Shown piece after piece: positions 19,391 to 27,987 of a stretch of DNA of 64,000 nucleotides. The position numbers were made by a program, and so were the translations under genes. The DNA lies in assembly GCA_016720145.1 (NCBI GenBank), contig JADJXV010000003.1:124001-188000 (forward strand), in the 5' to 3' direction. The notes below the pieces were generated by a model. That model did not search any database, was not told the origin of the DNA, and worked only from the letters and a program-made list of their open reading frames with translations. Each line of letters opens with the position of its first letter. Position 1 is the first letter of the stretch. Source of the DNA: Ignavibacteria bacterium (lineage in GTDB: Bacteria > Bacteroidota > Ignavibacteria > Kapaibacteriales > UBA961).

Positions 19391-19873
19391 TTACTGAGCT
19401 TCTTCTTCTGTTTCGACCGGCTCAGGGGCTGTTTTGGAAAGGAATTCAATCGACGTAATCACCGGTAAATATACTTTTGAAATGGGAGTACCTCCAAGTT
19501 TATTAGCTATAATTCCACGGGCAGTCGAAGTGGTAAGCTGCATAATATGATGGAGCAAGTCCGGCTGCATGTCAAAGCTCTTATCACCCATAATTGTCAT
19601 GTATTCCATTAGGTTATCGACTTTGAAAATTGTCGAACTCTCATAACACAACATTTGGAACCAGCCCTGCTCATTAGGGTGAGAATATATCACAGAGCTT
19701 TTCACGCCGAACAAGCTGTCGCCGACATTCCAGCCAAAATTGAAATTAAGATTAATGCTGATATTTTGAGCAGCGAATCCTTCTTTTAAATGTTCGGGTA
19801 GCTCCATATAGAAAAATTCATGTTCTATAATTTCTGAAAAAGTAACGTTAAAATCTTGGGGAGTCATCGACAA
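19391..19873 (-). CDS. SecB-like chaperone-family protein
   Basis: A 160-aa acidic soluble protein. The sequence pattern of an N-terminal beta-sheet half, then QLTTSTARGIIANKLGG and VYLPVITSIEFLSK, resembles the end of SecB-fold proteins, where a helix with an ARG/ARE-like motif precedes a proline-rich strand. SecB keeps exported proteins unfolded for SecA. This could be a true SecB or a SecB-like protein of unknown role; I cannot separate them by eye. It has its own terminator and is 57 bp from the end of the methyltransferase gene on the same strand. Confidence 0.55.
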   Translation of the reverse strand: MSMTPQDFNVTFSEIIEHEFFYMELPEHLKEGFAAQNISINLNFNFGWNVGDSLFGVKSSVIYSHPNEQGWFQMLCYESSTIFKVDNLMEYMTIMGDKSFDMQPDLLHHIMQLTTSTARGIIANKLGGTPISKVYLPVITSIEFLSKTAPEPVETEEEAQ

Positions 19874-19929
19874 TCCTTCAATAAATGATTAATAAGAGTA
19901 GATTTTATATTTATAAATAATATGCTTGG

Positions 19930-20584
19930 TTACCGCAAGTCCTTTATACAAAGCATTTGAAAGGCATGTTTTGGATTTTTTGTTGTAAAAGGTTGGGTCA
20001 AATACGATATTCTCGCCCACAATGGAAGTGGCTTCCACCGAGGGATTGCGCGTTCACCGCGCAGTGGCTTCCACCCTCCAACGCCAATTACTCTGTACCC
20101 ATATTTTTGCATTTCACCGATTTCCCAACCTGAATGATGAATTTGATAGATGTTTCCATCGAATTCAGACTGTGGAAGAAAACCATTTGGAGTAAAGACT
20201 ATTACTTTTTTACGAGCAATACGTTCCATACTTTCCAAGAGTTTGAGTCCGTCTTTTTTGTGTAAATGTTCGATCAAGTCCGAAGCTATGACACAATCAT
20301 ACGACTTTGGGTGCAAAATGTTTGTCGAGCTCAAGTATATCCATAAGTGTATAATCTGTATGGATATGCAACGCCTTACTTTTCTCGATCGACGGCGCGA
20401 AACCATCGACACCCATCGTGTATTTAATTTTTGAAGAAAATGAATATATAGGTGAAAGCGAACCGCAACCGACATCTAAAAGCGAATCGCAAGATGGCAC
20501 AATTTCCCGAGCTAAAAGCCGAGGATAGCTGTCAATCAGGCGTCCAAAAAGCAGTCGATCTATTTTTTTTACTAATGGTATCAT
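19930..20584 (-). pseudogene. SAM-dependent methyltransferase, single frameshift
   Basis: A class I methyltransferase of about 218 aa. The first 90 residues from ATG 20584 contain the SAM-binding motif SLLDVGCGSLSP and the acidic motif GVDGFAP. The frame then breaks at a CCCAAA stretch (20306-20311 on the + strand). The second frame takes over directly with SYDCVIASDLIEHLHKKDG, the usual motif IV, and continues to the end at 19930. One extra base explains it. Similar proteins methylate small molecules or sugars; the substrate is unknown. It is not ArsM-like: no arsenic-binding cysteine pattern is visible. Confidence 0.78.
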
Positions 20585-20635
20585 ACAGTTACGAAAACTA
20601 TACCGACTATATCACCAACGAACAAACAAACAAAA

Positions 20636-20665
20636 GCGGCAGTGAGATGTATTCTCATCTGCCGC
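20636..20665 (-). terminator. Terminator of ald
   Basis: GCGGCAG and CTGCCGC arms plus inner GAGA/TCTC pairing, followed on the minus strand by TTTTGTTTGTTTG. It lies 25 bp after the ald stop and just upstream of the methyltransferase start. Confidence 0.8.
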
Positions 20666-20689
20666 ATAATTCAATTTAACTTGTTACCA

Positions 20690-21805
20690 TTAATTGAGTA
20701 GAGATTGGGCATTTGTATAAGGCAGGTCAAATGCATGTGCGACCGCATCATAGACGATATGTCCGCCGATGGTGTTGAGTCCTAAGTACAATTCATGATT
20801 CTCTTTTACGGCTGTGATCCATCCTTTATTGGCAAGCTGTACTGCATACGGAAGTGTAGCATTTGTCAGTGCAATTGTCGAAGTAAACGGCACTGCGCCC
20901 GGCATATTCGCTACACAATAATGGACTACTCCATCGATTTCATAAATTGGATTTTCGTGGGTAGTCGGCTTGCAGGTCTCGATACAACCACCTTGATCGA
21001 CGGACACATCGACTAGTACAGAACCGCGTTTCATGTCCTTGAGCATTTCACGGGTAATTAATCGTGGTGCTTTTGCGCCGGCAATCAGCACTGCACCGAT
21101 GACAAGATCTGCTTCCATTGCTGCTTTACGAATATTCGAAGGTGTGGACATCATCGTAATCACATTACGTGGCATCACATCATCTAAGTATCGTAATCTA
21201 TAGAGGTTATTATCCATTATCGTTACACGCGCTCCGAACCCTGCAGCAATTTTCGCTGCATTGGTACCGACTACACCACCGCCAAGGACAAGAACATTCG
21301 CAGGTTCAGTTCCCGGCACACCACCGAGGAGTACACCACGACCACCCATCGTGCGCTCAAGGTATTTTGCGCCTTCTTGGGGTGCCATTCTGCCGGCAAC
21401 TTCGCTCATTGGAATTAATAACGGGAGGGATCCATCTGCTTTCTGAACAGTTTCATAAGCAATTGCAACGCATTTTGCTTTCATCATCGCTTCGGTTAAT
21501 TCGCGGGAAGCAGCAAAGTGGAAGTAGGTAAAGAGCACTTGACCTTCGCGGATGAGACTGTATTCAGGTGCGATTGGCTCTTTCACTTTCATGATCATTT
21601 CTGCTTGCGCATAGACTTCTGCTGCAGTTGGGATGATTTCTGCACCGACTTTTGTGTATGCTTCGTTGTCAAATCCACTGCCTACGCCGGCATTGTTTTC
21701 AACAATAACACGATGACCATTTAACTTCAACATTTCAGCTCCGCCCGGTGTGAGAGCGACGCGATTTTCGTTCGATTTAATTTCTTTTGGAACGCCGATA
21801 ATCAT
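20690..21805 (-). CDS. ald: Alanine dehydrogenase (Ald)
   Basis: A 371-aa NAD-dependent enzyme that interconverts L-alanine and pyruvate plus ammonia. It begins MIIGVPKEIKSNENRVALTP, the standard Ald/PntA N-terminus. The catalytic lysine is in MIMKVKEP and the catalytic histidine in YFHFAAS. The NAD-binding fold shows VLVLGGGVVGTNAAKIAAG. Length and start agree with the family. It is monocistronic, with its own terminator, and connects amino-acid nitrogen to central carbon. Confidence 0.96.
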   Translation of the reverse strand: MIIGVPKEIKSNENRVALTPGGAEMLKLNGHRVIVENNAGVGSGFDNEAYTKVGAEIIPTAAEVYAQAEMIMKVKEPIAPEYSLIREGQVLFTYFHFAASRELTEAMMKAKCVAIAYETVQKADGSLPLLIPMSEVAGRMAPQEGAKYLERTMGGRGVLLGGVPGTEPANVLVLGGGVVGTNAAKIAAGFGARVTIMDNNLYRLRYLDDVMPRNVITMMSTPSNIRKAAMEADLVIGAVLIAGAKAPRLITREMLKDMKRGSVLVDVSVDQGGCIETCKPTTHENPIYEIDGVVHYCVANMPGAVPFTSTIALTNATLPYAVQLANKGWITAVKENHELYLGLNTIGGHIVYDAVAHAFDLPYTNAQSLLN

Positions 21806-21931
21806 TGATTTTCCTTAAATGTAATAGATAAAATGAGATGAATTGCAATTTTTTGAACTGCAAAAATGCAGTGTTTTTCGGACGTGACGAAAGAATTTCC
21901 TCGTTCGTAGTCAATTTACCACTCGTCACAA

Positions 21932-23224
21932 TTATTTATTCGATGTAATCAAATACTTAAATCGATAAAAGATCCTATCAATGAGTCGTAAATCTTCCGT
22001 TATAATTTCCGCATTTCCCTGCATTTCTTGTTTGAAATCAAGAGTTTTATTATACGATGTTTTTAGTCCGTTCGGCAGCGATATTTCTGTCAAATATTGA
22101 TTGTCTCGAGAGACTTGAGACACTGACTCCACTCGCCCGTCGACCGAACCAAATTCATAAAAAGGGTAGCTGTCAAATTTTAATTTTACAATCTGTCCCT
22201 GCTTCACTTTTCCCGACCCATCACGCGGCAAATATGCTTTTCCGGAAACTATTGCTGACGGCGGTACTACGGCGAGCACTTCTTCACCTGATGAAACGAA
22301 CTGATTAGTACTCCAGTACTTAAAGAATGATATCGTCCCGTCCATCGGTGCTTTGAGGATGTATTTTTGTTCCCACATATCAAGCTTACTCACGAGCTTT
22401 TTATATGACTCCTGCATCAGCACAGTGAGCTGATATACTTTTTCATTGAACTGTTGGCGTAATTCAAGTAGCAACTTTTGCGTTTCTGCCAGTCGAATCG
22501 AATTATTCAACGCGCTCGTTTCTGTCGTTTGCAAAGCAAATTTTTTCTGCAAAAATGCACTTTCAGATGTTGACAGATCCGCTTCGGAAATGTGACCGTT
22601 TGACTTCAAAATTTTATCATTGTCATATTTCTTCTGAGCAAGCTCCATATCTCGCTTTTGAAGTTCTTTTTGCTGTGATAATTTCCCGTCTAAGTCCCTG
22701 AAATATGATGCTTGTTGCTGGAGTGATGTCGCTTTGGATGCAGCAAAATTTGTTCTCACAGCAAACTGATATTCCAAGAAATTCTGCACAAAATTGGAGT
22801 AATCAATCTGTAATTCACCCAAAGTTGCGTTCTTCTCCAATACCATGTCTGCGGCGAGTTCGGGCTGGGTCAGTACTCCCTGAAAATGGTCTAACTGAGT
22901 TCTGAGCGCAAAGACATCGTCAATATTTGCAGGGTTTTCGAGAACTGCAAGTACTGTACCCGTCTGAACTGATTGATTATCCTTGACATACAATTCTAAA
23001 ATTTTACCACTCGCCTGAGCGACGACTTTGACAGGTGGAATCGGTGTGGATACTACTACTCGCGCTGTGATGATATCAGGATACTTAATTACAAATGATG
23101 CTGCAAAAAGCACAGCAATTGTAATAAAAATCACAGTAATTCCCCACCGAACAACCCATGATGGCATCTGTGTCAGTATCTCCTGCACTTCATTGCTTCG
23201 TATTTCAATTTGGCGTTCAGGCAT
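21932..23224 (-). CDS. HlyD-family membrane fusion protein
   Basis: A 430-aa periplasmic adaptor with a single N-terminal membrane segment (about residues 24-46: WGITVIFITIAVLFAASFVI). The first biotinyl-lipoyl half follows (VVAQASGKILELYVKDNQSV), then a long coiled-coil hairpin at about 110-300 and the second half (ILKAPMDGTISFFKYWS). Such proteins bridge an inner-membrane exporter, often a peptidase-containing ABC transporter, to a TolC-type channel. Neither partner is encoded nearby, so it is an orphan or pairs with genes elsewhere. The atpC terminator lies just upstream. Confidence 0.88.
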   Translation of the reverse strand: MPERQIEIRSNEVQEILTQMPSWVVRWGITVIFITIAVLFAASFVIKYPDIITARVVVSTPIPPVKVVAQASGKILELYVKDNQSVQTGTVLAVLENPANIDDVFALRTQLDHFQGVLTQPELAADMVLEKNATLGELQIDYSNFVQNFLEYQFAVRTNFAASKATSLQQQASYFRDLDGKLSQQKELQKRDMELAQKKYDNDKILKSNGHISEADLSTSESAFLQKKFALQTTETSALNNSIRLAETQKLLLELRQQFNEKVYQLTVLMQESYKKLVSKLDMWEQKYILKAPMDGTISFFKYWSTNQFVSSGEEVLAVVPPSAIVSGKAYLPRDGSGKVKQGQIVKLKFDSYPFYEFGSVDGRVESVSQVSRDNQYLTEISLPNGLKTSYNKTLDFKQEMQGNAEIITEDLRLIDRIFYRFKYLITSNK

Positions 23225-23276
23225 GATTGTACAGATAAATTATTGTCGATAGTCTATAGATATTGTCCTGTACAAA

Positions 23277-23309
23277 AAACCCTTTTACTGTTTGACAGCA
23301 AAAGGGTTT
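23277..23309 (-). terminator. Terminator of atpDC
   Basis: AAACCCTTTT (23277-23286) pairs with AAAAGGGTTT (23300-23309), with an inner CTG/CAG pair, followed on the minus strand by a TTTTTT tract. It lies 21 bp after the atpC stop. Confidence 0.88.
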
Positions 23310-23329
23310 ATAATGTAGAGAGTTCGTTA

Positions 23330-23740
23330 TCACAATCGATTCGCAACACGTACACGATTTTCTAATTTATGGATGTCTTTTTTGAGTTCATCCCGAAGCG
23401 TAACGTTCGTAGTCGCATCAAGAGTACTTTTCAAACTATCAATCTCTCCGGCAATTTTTGTCGTATTAATAGTACTTGCCTCTTCTGCCGTTTCGACGAT
23501 CACTGACACGTTATTTGAAACCACTTCGACGAATCCTCCATCAGTCGCGAAAAGCGTTTCCGTTTGGTCTTCATTGAGAATCTTGATGACACCTATATCA
23601 AGCGATGACACAATAGGAGCGTGATTATGTAATACTTGGAACGGACCTTTTGTACCGGGAACAGATATGGACTCACCTACTCCCGAAAAAATAATGCGTT
23701 GAGGCGTTACGATATCAATTTTTATGAGATGTTCAGACAT
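23330..23740 (-). CDS. atpC: ATP synthase epsilon subunit
   Basis: A 136-aa F1 epsilon subunit. It shows IDIVTPQRIIFSGVGESIS, GPFQVLHNHAPIVSSL and ATDGGFVEVVSNNVSVI, the usual N-terminal beta-sandwich, then the C-terminal helical hairpin. It links the central stalk to the catalytic hexamer and damps ATP hydrolysis. It is 23 bp after atpD; this isolated atpD-atpC pair is typical for Bacteroidota and Chlorobi. Confidence 0.95.
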   Translation of the reverse strand: MSEHLIKIDIVTPQRIIFSGVGESISVPGTKGPFQVLHNHAPIVSSLDIGVIKILNEDQTETLFATDGGFVEVVSNNVSVIVETAEEASTINTTKIAGEIDSLKSTLDATTNVTLRDELKKDIHKLENRVRVANRL

Positions 23741-23763
23741 AGTTTTTCTAATTGAGCAGAGAA

Positions 23764-25170
23764 TTATTTAGATTTTTTGAATGCGTCATACACTTCGTCG
23801 AGTGTGCCTTTGTAGCTGAACATACCTTCGGGAATTTCATCGACATCGCCGTTTAGAATCGCTTTAAAGCCGGCAATCGTATCTTCGATTTTCACGTAAC
23901 GTCCTTTAAATCCTGTGAATTGTTCAGCAACGTGAAATGGCTGTGAGAAGAATTTTTGAATCTTACGAGCGCGATACACTGTTTGTTTATCCTCATCCGA
24001 AAGCTCATCCATACCCAAGATATTGATAATATCTTGAAGGTCTTTATAGCTTTGAAGGATTTTCTTTACGCGCATGGCAGTGGAGTAATGTTCGTTTCCG
24101 ATGATAAGCGGGTCAAGAATACGCGAACTCGAGTCAAGCGGATCCACAGCAGGATAAATACCAAGTTCGGCGATCTGACGGGAAAGAACGGTCGTAGCAT
24201 CCAAGTGACTGAAGGTATTAGCAGGTGCAGGATCAGTCAAGTCATCGGCAGGAACATAGACAGCTTGTACCGATGTGATAGAACCCTTATCTGTCGAAGC
24301 AATACGCTCTTGAAGTAAACCCATTTCGGTTGCAAGTGTCGGCTGATAACCCACCGCAGAAGGCATACGTCCAAGAAGCGCGGACACTTCCGAACCTGCT
24401 TGGGTGAATCGGAAGATATTATCAATAAAGAGAAGAACGTCGCGGCCTTCTTCGTCACGGAAATATTCTGCCATTGTCAGAGCAGTAAGAGCTACTCTAG
24501 CACGTGCTCCGGGCGGTTCGTTCATTTGTCCGAAGACGAGTGCTGTTTTGTCGATCACACCGGATTCGGTCATTTCGCCGTATAAGTCATTTCCTTCACG
24601 GGTACGCTCTCCGACTCCGGCAAAGATGGAATATCCACCGTGATTTTTAGCGATATTATGAATTAACTCTTGAATAATAACAGTTTTACCCACACCTGCT
24701 CCACCGAAAAGACCGGTCTTGCCTCCCTTGGTAAAGGGTTCGATGAGGTCAATAACTTTTATTCCGGTTTCAAACATTTCTTTGCGGGTAGTGAGGTTAG
24801 CGAAGTCAGGTGAGGGGCGGTGAAGCGGGTAGTGCATTTTGGAATTGATAGGGCCTTTGTTGTCGATTCCCTCTCCAATTACATTGATAAGCCGTCCGAG
24901 TACTTCCTGTCCGACAGGCACCATAATCGGCTCGCCTGTATCATAGACTTTCATGCCACGTACGAGGCCGTCGGTCGCATCCATTGCAATTGTTCGTACT
25001 CTATCTTCGCCTAAGTGTTGCTGCACTTCACACACCAAATTTTCTTCCAATCCTGTAGCAATAGAAGTACGTGGAATATTGAGAGCATTGAGAACTGCGG
25101 GGATATTTCCACCGGCAAATTCCACATCCACGACCGGACCAATTACCTGGACAATGTGACCATGATTCAT
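23764..25170 (-). CDS. atpD: ATP synthase beta subunit
   Basis: The catalytic F1 subunit, 468 aa. The P-loop GGAGVGKTV, the catalytic ERTREGNDLY, the DNIFRFTQAGSE switch region and ALLGRMPSAVGYQPTL are all present. The start MNHGHIVQVIGPVVDVEF is canonical, and the last residues (YDAFKKSK) complete the protein. It forms an operon with atpC; the other subunits must lie elsewhere in the genome. Confidence 0.98.
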   Translation of the reverse strand: MNHGHIVQVIGPVVDVEFAGGNIPAVLNALNIPRTSIATGLEENLVCEVQQHLGEDRVRTIAMDATDGLVRGMKVYDTGEPIMVPVGQEVLGRLINVIGEGIDNKGPINSKMHYPLHRPSPDFANLTTRKEMFETGIKVIDLIEPFTKGGKTGLFGGAGVGKTVIIQELIHNIAKNHGGYSIFAGVGERTREGNDLYGEMTESGVIDKTALVFGQMNEPPGARARVALTALTMAEYFRDEEGRDVLLFIDNIFRFTQAGSEVSALLGRMPSAVGYQPTLATEMGLLQERIASTDKGSITSVQAVYVPADDLTDPAPANTFSHLDATTVLSRQIAELGIYPAVDPLDSSSRILDPLIIGNEHYSTAMRVKKILQSYKDLQDIINILGMDELSDEDKQTVYRARKIQKFFSQPFHVAEQFTGFKGRYVKIEDTIAGFKAILNGDVDEIPEGMFSYKGTLDEVYDAFKKSK

Positions 25171-25645
25171 AATTAAAAACCTTTGAAACTATAGAAATGA
25201 GTTGTTTTGAGATTTGACTTCGGCAAAATTACGGAAAACTTTGTTTTGTGGCAAGAATTGACCTGAAAACATTCCTGAAAATTGAGAATGAAATGCCAAA
25301 AACATCAGTTTATGAAAGATTCTACCAGACTCTCAAAAAGCGTGTCCATTCACCAACAATTCCCTCAAATAAACAAGTTTTGGTATGTTTGCATAAATCA
25401 TTAAAGAGGGATAGAGTTCGATGTTGACTAGACTCCATCTTTAGCTGGATGGAAATGGTTTGCATTGTTTGTAATGGTATTGAAATTCCACGCTTAAATC
25501 CCAGAGGGATTAAATGTTTGTATCAGGAATCTCAAACCCGAAAGACACGACCCAAATCGGGGACGAACAACGTTTCCCGTCCGACCAGTTGCTACAACTG
25601 GTCGTAAACACTTGCCTATGAAACGGTTGCTTCGATGGAGTAATT
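25171..25645. other. 475-bp region upstream of atpD and the lipoprotein gene
   Basis: Holds the atpD promoter side, a degenerate copy of the TGACTAGACTCCA palindrome at about 25425-25451, and a copy of the 55-bp stem-loop family at 25571-25630. No gene is seen. Confidence 0.6.
25571..25630 (+). repeat. Stem-loop repeat family R1, copy 1
   Basis: Reads CGTCCGACCAGTTG, a hairpin, then GTAAACACTTGCC and ATGAAACGGTTGC. The GACCAGTTG/CAACTGGTC arms pair perfectly. It ends 15 bp before the lipoprotein ATG. Confidence 0.85.
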
Positions 25646-26485
25646 ATGCGAAAAAGCCATAATATAAATAGATCTATACGGGTATTCATTATTTTACTTT
25701 TAAGCACTGCTATAATCTCTTTATCGTGTCAAGATAACAGCAATAATCCAGTAACCAATTACTCAAAACCGACTTATCGAGACAGTTTGTATTTTGCGTA
25801 TACATTAAAAGAATGGACTCGTTTAAATATTGAGGGATATGGTGCAGAGGTACTCGTTTATTTTATACCCGTCGATAAGATTATTTATGAAACATTTGAT
25901 GCGTATTATAGCCCAGACTCACTACGTATTGTAGTTTTTGTTTCAAAATTTAGTCCTATTATAAAAAAATGGGAAAACAAAAGCTGGACTGAAAAAGATA
26001 TGGATTACAACCTGAATTCAATGATAGGCTTTAGAGATTCGACGAATCAACCGTGGGTAGTGTATCCGTTAGACATTTCTATGCTTACTGATTTTCCCAA
26101 CAAAGAAGAAGCGTTGGCTTTATATAGGCACAAATATTTCAACAAATTATCAGAATTTATGTATAATGTTAATGTTGTAGACACTAACTATGGGAAACCT
26201 TATATAGATAAGGTACCAATTGATATTAAAAAATTATTAAGTGATAATCCAGACCCAGTAAAATGTTATGAAAGAACAATTGGGTTTAATTTAGGTGATA
26301 GCTTATTTTGGACTCGAAGTTTGTTGTGGCAAAAAGGTAGTAGATTACCAGGATTATATGTTTTTCAAGTAAAAAATTGTGTTCGATCTGATGAAGGTGA
26401 ACTTTGGGGTGGTAAGCCTTGGGATTCACGCGTTAAAACACCTAACATAAACTATCCAGATAGTATAGTACAAATGTACAAGTGA
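25646..26485 (+). CDS. Hypothetical lipoprotein between repeats
   Basis: A 279-aa protein with a basic N-terminus (MRKSHNINRSIR), a hydrophobic stretch and a lipobox ending in Cys (IISLSCQDN), so it should be lipid-anchored on the periplasmic or outer side. The mature part is rich in aromatic and charged residues (for example YRDSLYFAYTLKEWTRL) and I recognise no domain. It is bracketed by two repeats of the same family in the same orientation (25571-25630 and 26491-26541), and its codon use is AT-rich. It may be an accessory, mobile-cassette-like gene. Confidence 0.65.
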   Translation: MRKSHNINRSIRVFIILLLSTAIISLSCQDNSNNPVTNYSKPTYRDSLYFAYTLKEWTRLNIEGYGAEVLVYFIPVDKIIYETFDAYYSPDSLRIVVFVSKFSPIIKKWENKSWTEKDMDYNLNSMIGFRDSTNQPWVVYPLDISMLTDFPNKEEALALYRHKYFNKLSEFMYNVNVVDTNYGKPYIDKVPIDIKKLLSDNPDPVKCYERTIGFNLGDSLFWTRSLLWQKGSRLPGLYVFQVKNCVRSDEGELWGGKPWDSRVKTPNINYPDSIVQMYK

Positions 26486-26490
26486 CTCAA

Positions 26491-26698
26491 TCCAACCAGT
26501 TGTTACAACTGGTCGTAACCACTTGCCTATGAAACGTTTGCATGATAGAGCATGTAGTATTCAAAAGGTGCTATTTGAATACAAACTCGACGTTAGGTTC
26601 GACGCCTTACGGGACAGATACGCCTCAATACAGACTAGCAGTACGTTTCATAGGTAAGTGGTGCCTGGCAGTTGTAACAACTGCCCGGACGGAAATTA
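26491..26698. mobile_element. MITE-like element, copy A
   Basis: A 208-bp block bounded by inverted copies of the R1 stem-loop repeat: left end 26491-26541, right end 26638-26698. The middle carries GATAGAGCAT, a small TTCAAA/TTTGAA hairpin, and ACTCGACG. The same order recurs in the copy at 26853-27069, with about 70-80 per cent identity by eye. It encodes no protein, so it would need a transposase elsewhere. Confidence 0.75.
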
Positions 26699-26729
26699 TT
26701 GCTCCAATAATTCATAAACATTTAACAAA

Positions 26730-26807
26730 GTGAAAAATAAAAAAACTATAACTATAGTGATAATTATTGCCTCATTTATTGGATTGGTAGTGTACCAAAC
26801 CCCTTAA
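26730..26807 (+). pseudogene. 5' gene remnant with signal-anchor, cut off
   Basis: A GTG-initiated frame encodes only 25 residues: basic MKNKKT, then hydrophobic ITIVIIIASFIGLVVY, then a stop. This looks like the start of a membrane or exported protein whose remainder is missing. The stop lies within a TGTACC...CCCCTTAAAACTGGACA stretch that resembles the terminal inverted repeat of IS3-family elements, so the gene may have been cut by an insertion now mostly lost. Confidence 0.35.
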
Positions 26808-26852
26808 AACTGGACAGAAATTCTACTTTTGATATTCAAGTCGGGGCAGTTG

Positions 26853-27069
26853 TTTCCACGTCCGACCAGTTGTTACAACTGGTCGTAAACACTTGCCTAT
26901 GAAACGGTTGCAAGATAGAGCATTTGGTAATCAAAAGGTGCTGTTTGAGTGCAAACTCGACACAAGTTGCAACACCTGATGGGACAGGAAATACTCAATA
27001 CAGCCAAGCAGTACGTTTCATCGGTAAGTGTTGACGGGCAGTTGTAGCAACTGCCGGGACGGGAAATTA
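26853..27069. mobile_element. MITE-like element, copy B
   Basis: A 217-bp copy of the element at 26491-26698 in the same orientation. The left end is 26853-26911 and the right end 27008-27069; the outer stem-loops are GACCAGTTG/CAACTGGTC and GGCAGTTG/CAACTGCC. Internal segments AAGATAGAGCAT and TCAAAAGGTGCT match copy A. Its right end abuts the menA coding region. Confidence 0.78.
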
Positions 27070-27074
27070 CGTAA

Positions 27075-27982
27075 CAGTCATTATCTCAGGATTTCATTAT
27101 CAAGCAAAACATTCATATCTGGGTATCAGCCATCCGCCCCAAAACACTTGCGGCTGGGATTGTCCCTGTCCTCATTGGTACAAGTGCTGCATACAATTCA
27201 GGGGAATGGGATGCCCCAATTTTTCTCGTCGCTCTCTTTTGTTCTGTTGCGATACAAGTACTTACTAATTTTGTCAATGATCTCTTTGATGCTCGGAAAG
27301 GCGCAGACAACGAACAACGTCAAGGACCGAAGCGTGCTGTCGCTTCCGGACTCATCTCGGACACCACAATGGCAATAGTGTCGGTTGCGCTCACAATGTG
27401 TATCTTCTTATGTGGACTGTACTTGGTGTATTCCGGCGGGATTCCGATATTCATTATTGGAATTACATCTCCTTGGTATTTGCATGGCTCTACACTGCCG
27501 GACCCTATCCCCTGTCGTATAAAGGACTTGGTGATGTCTTTGTGTTTGTATTCTTTGGACTCGTTGCAACGTGCGGCACTTATTTTCTCTTTACCCATCA
27601 ATGTCCTTGGGAAATGATTCTTGTTGCAACAATTCCCGGATTCAGTTCGGTAACTATCCTTCAAGCCAACAATATACGTGATATTGAGACTGATAGAATG
27701 GTCAATAAAAATACTCTTGCTGTTCGCTTGGGTAAAGTAATTTCAATACGTATTTTTATTGGTGTGATGATTAGCATTTATCTCTCAGACATTGCGCTTT
27801 TTGTAATGTATGGATATGATTATAGTTTTCTTCTCCTACTTTTGAGTTTCCCGTTTGCTTTGAATATTATGAAAAGAATTTCGATTGCTAAAAGTGGAGA
27901 GGAATACAACCTCATACTGGCGAATTGCGGCAAACTTTTATTTATCAATGGCATACTTCTTTCTATTTCGTTTTTACTTTGA
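27075..27982 (+). pseudogene. menA: 1,4-dihydroxy-2-naphthoate prenyltransferase (MenA), disrupted
   Basis: A UbiA-superfamily membrane enzyme that attaches the polyprenyl tail to DHNA in menaquinone synthesis. The 5' frame reads IHIWVSAIRPKTLAAGIVPV and the first Asp-rich motif as NDLFDARKGADN. After about 27465 the frame shifts by one missing base, and the rest continues as AWLYTAGPYPLSYKGLGDVFVF, then the second motif NNIRDIETDR. The repaired length is about 300 aa, as expected. No ATG, GTG or TTG exists in frame upstream of the conserved N-terminus; only ATT/ATC codons are available before a stop at 27072. The MITE-like element ends 5 bp before the open frame, so it may have removed the original start. 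Confidence 0.85.
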
Positions 27983-27987
27983 ATTCT

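Noticed and set aside
19930..20584. ArsM arsenite methyltransferase completing the ars operon
   Set aside because: It is a generic class I methyltransferase on the opposite strand, lacking the cysteine pattern that ArsM uses to bind arsenic.
25571..26541. Integron cassette array with attC sites
   Set aside because: The repeats bracket genes and fold into hairpins, but I see no GTTRRRY core pair of attC type and no integron integrase; a different repeat family is more likely.
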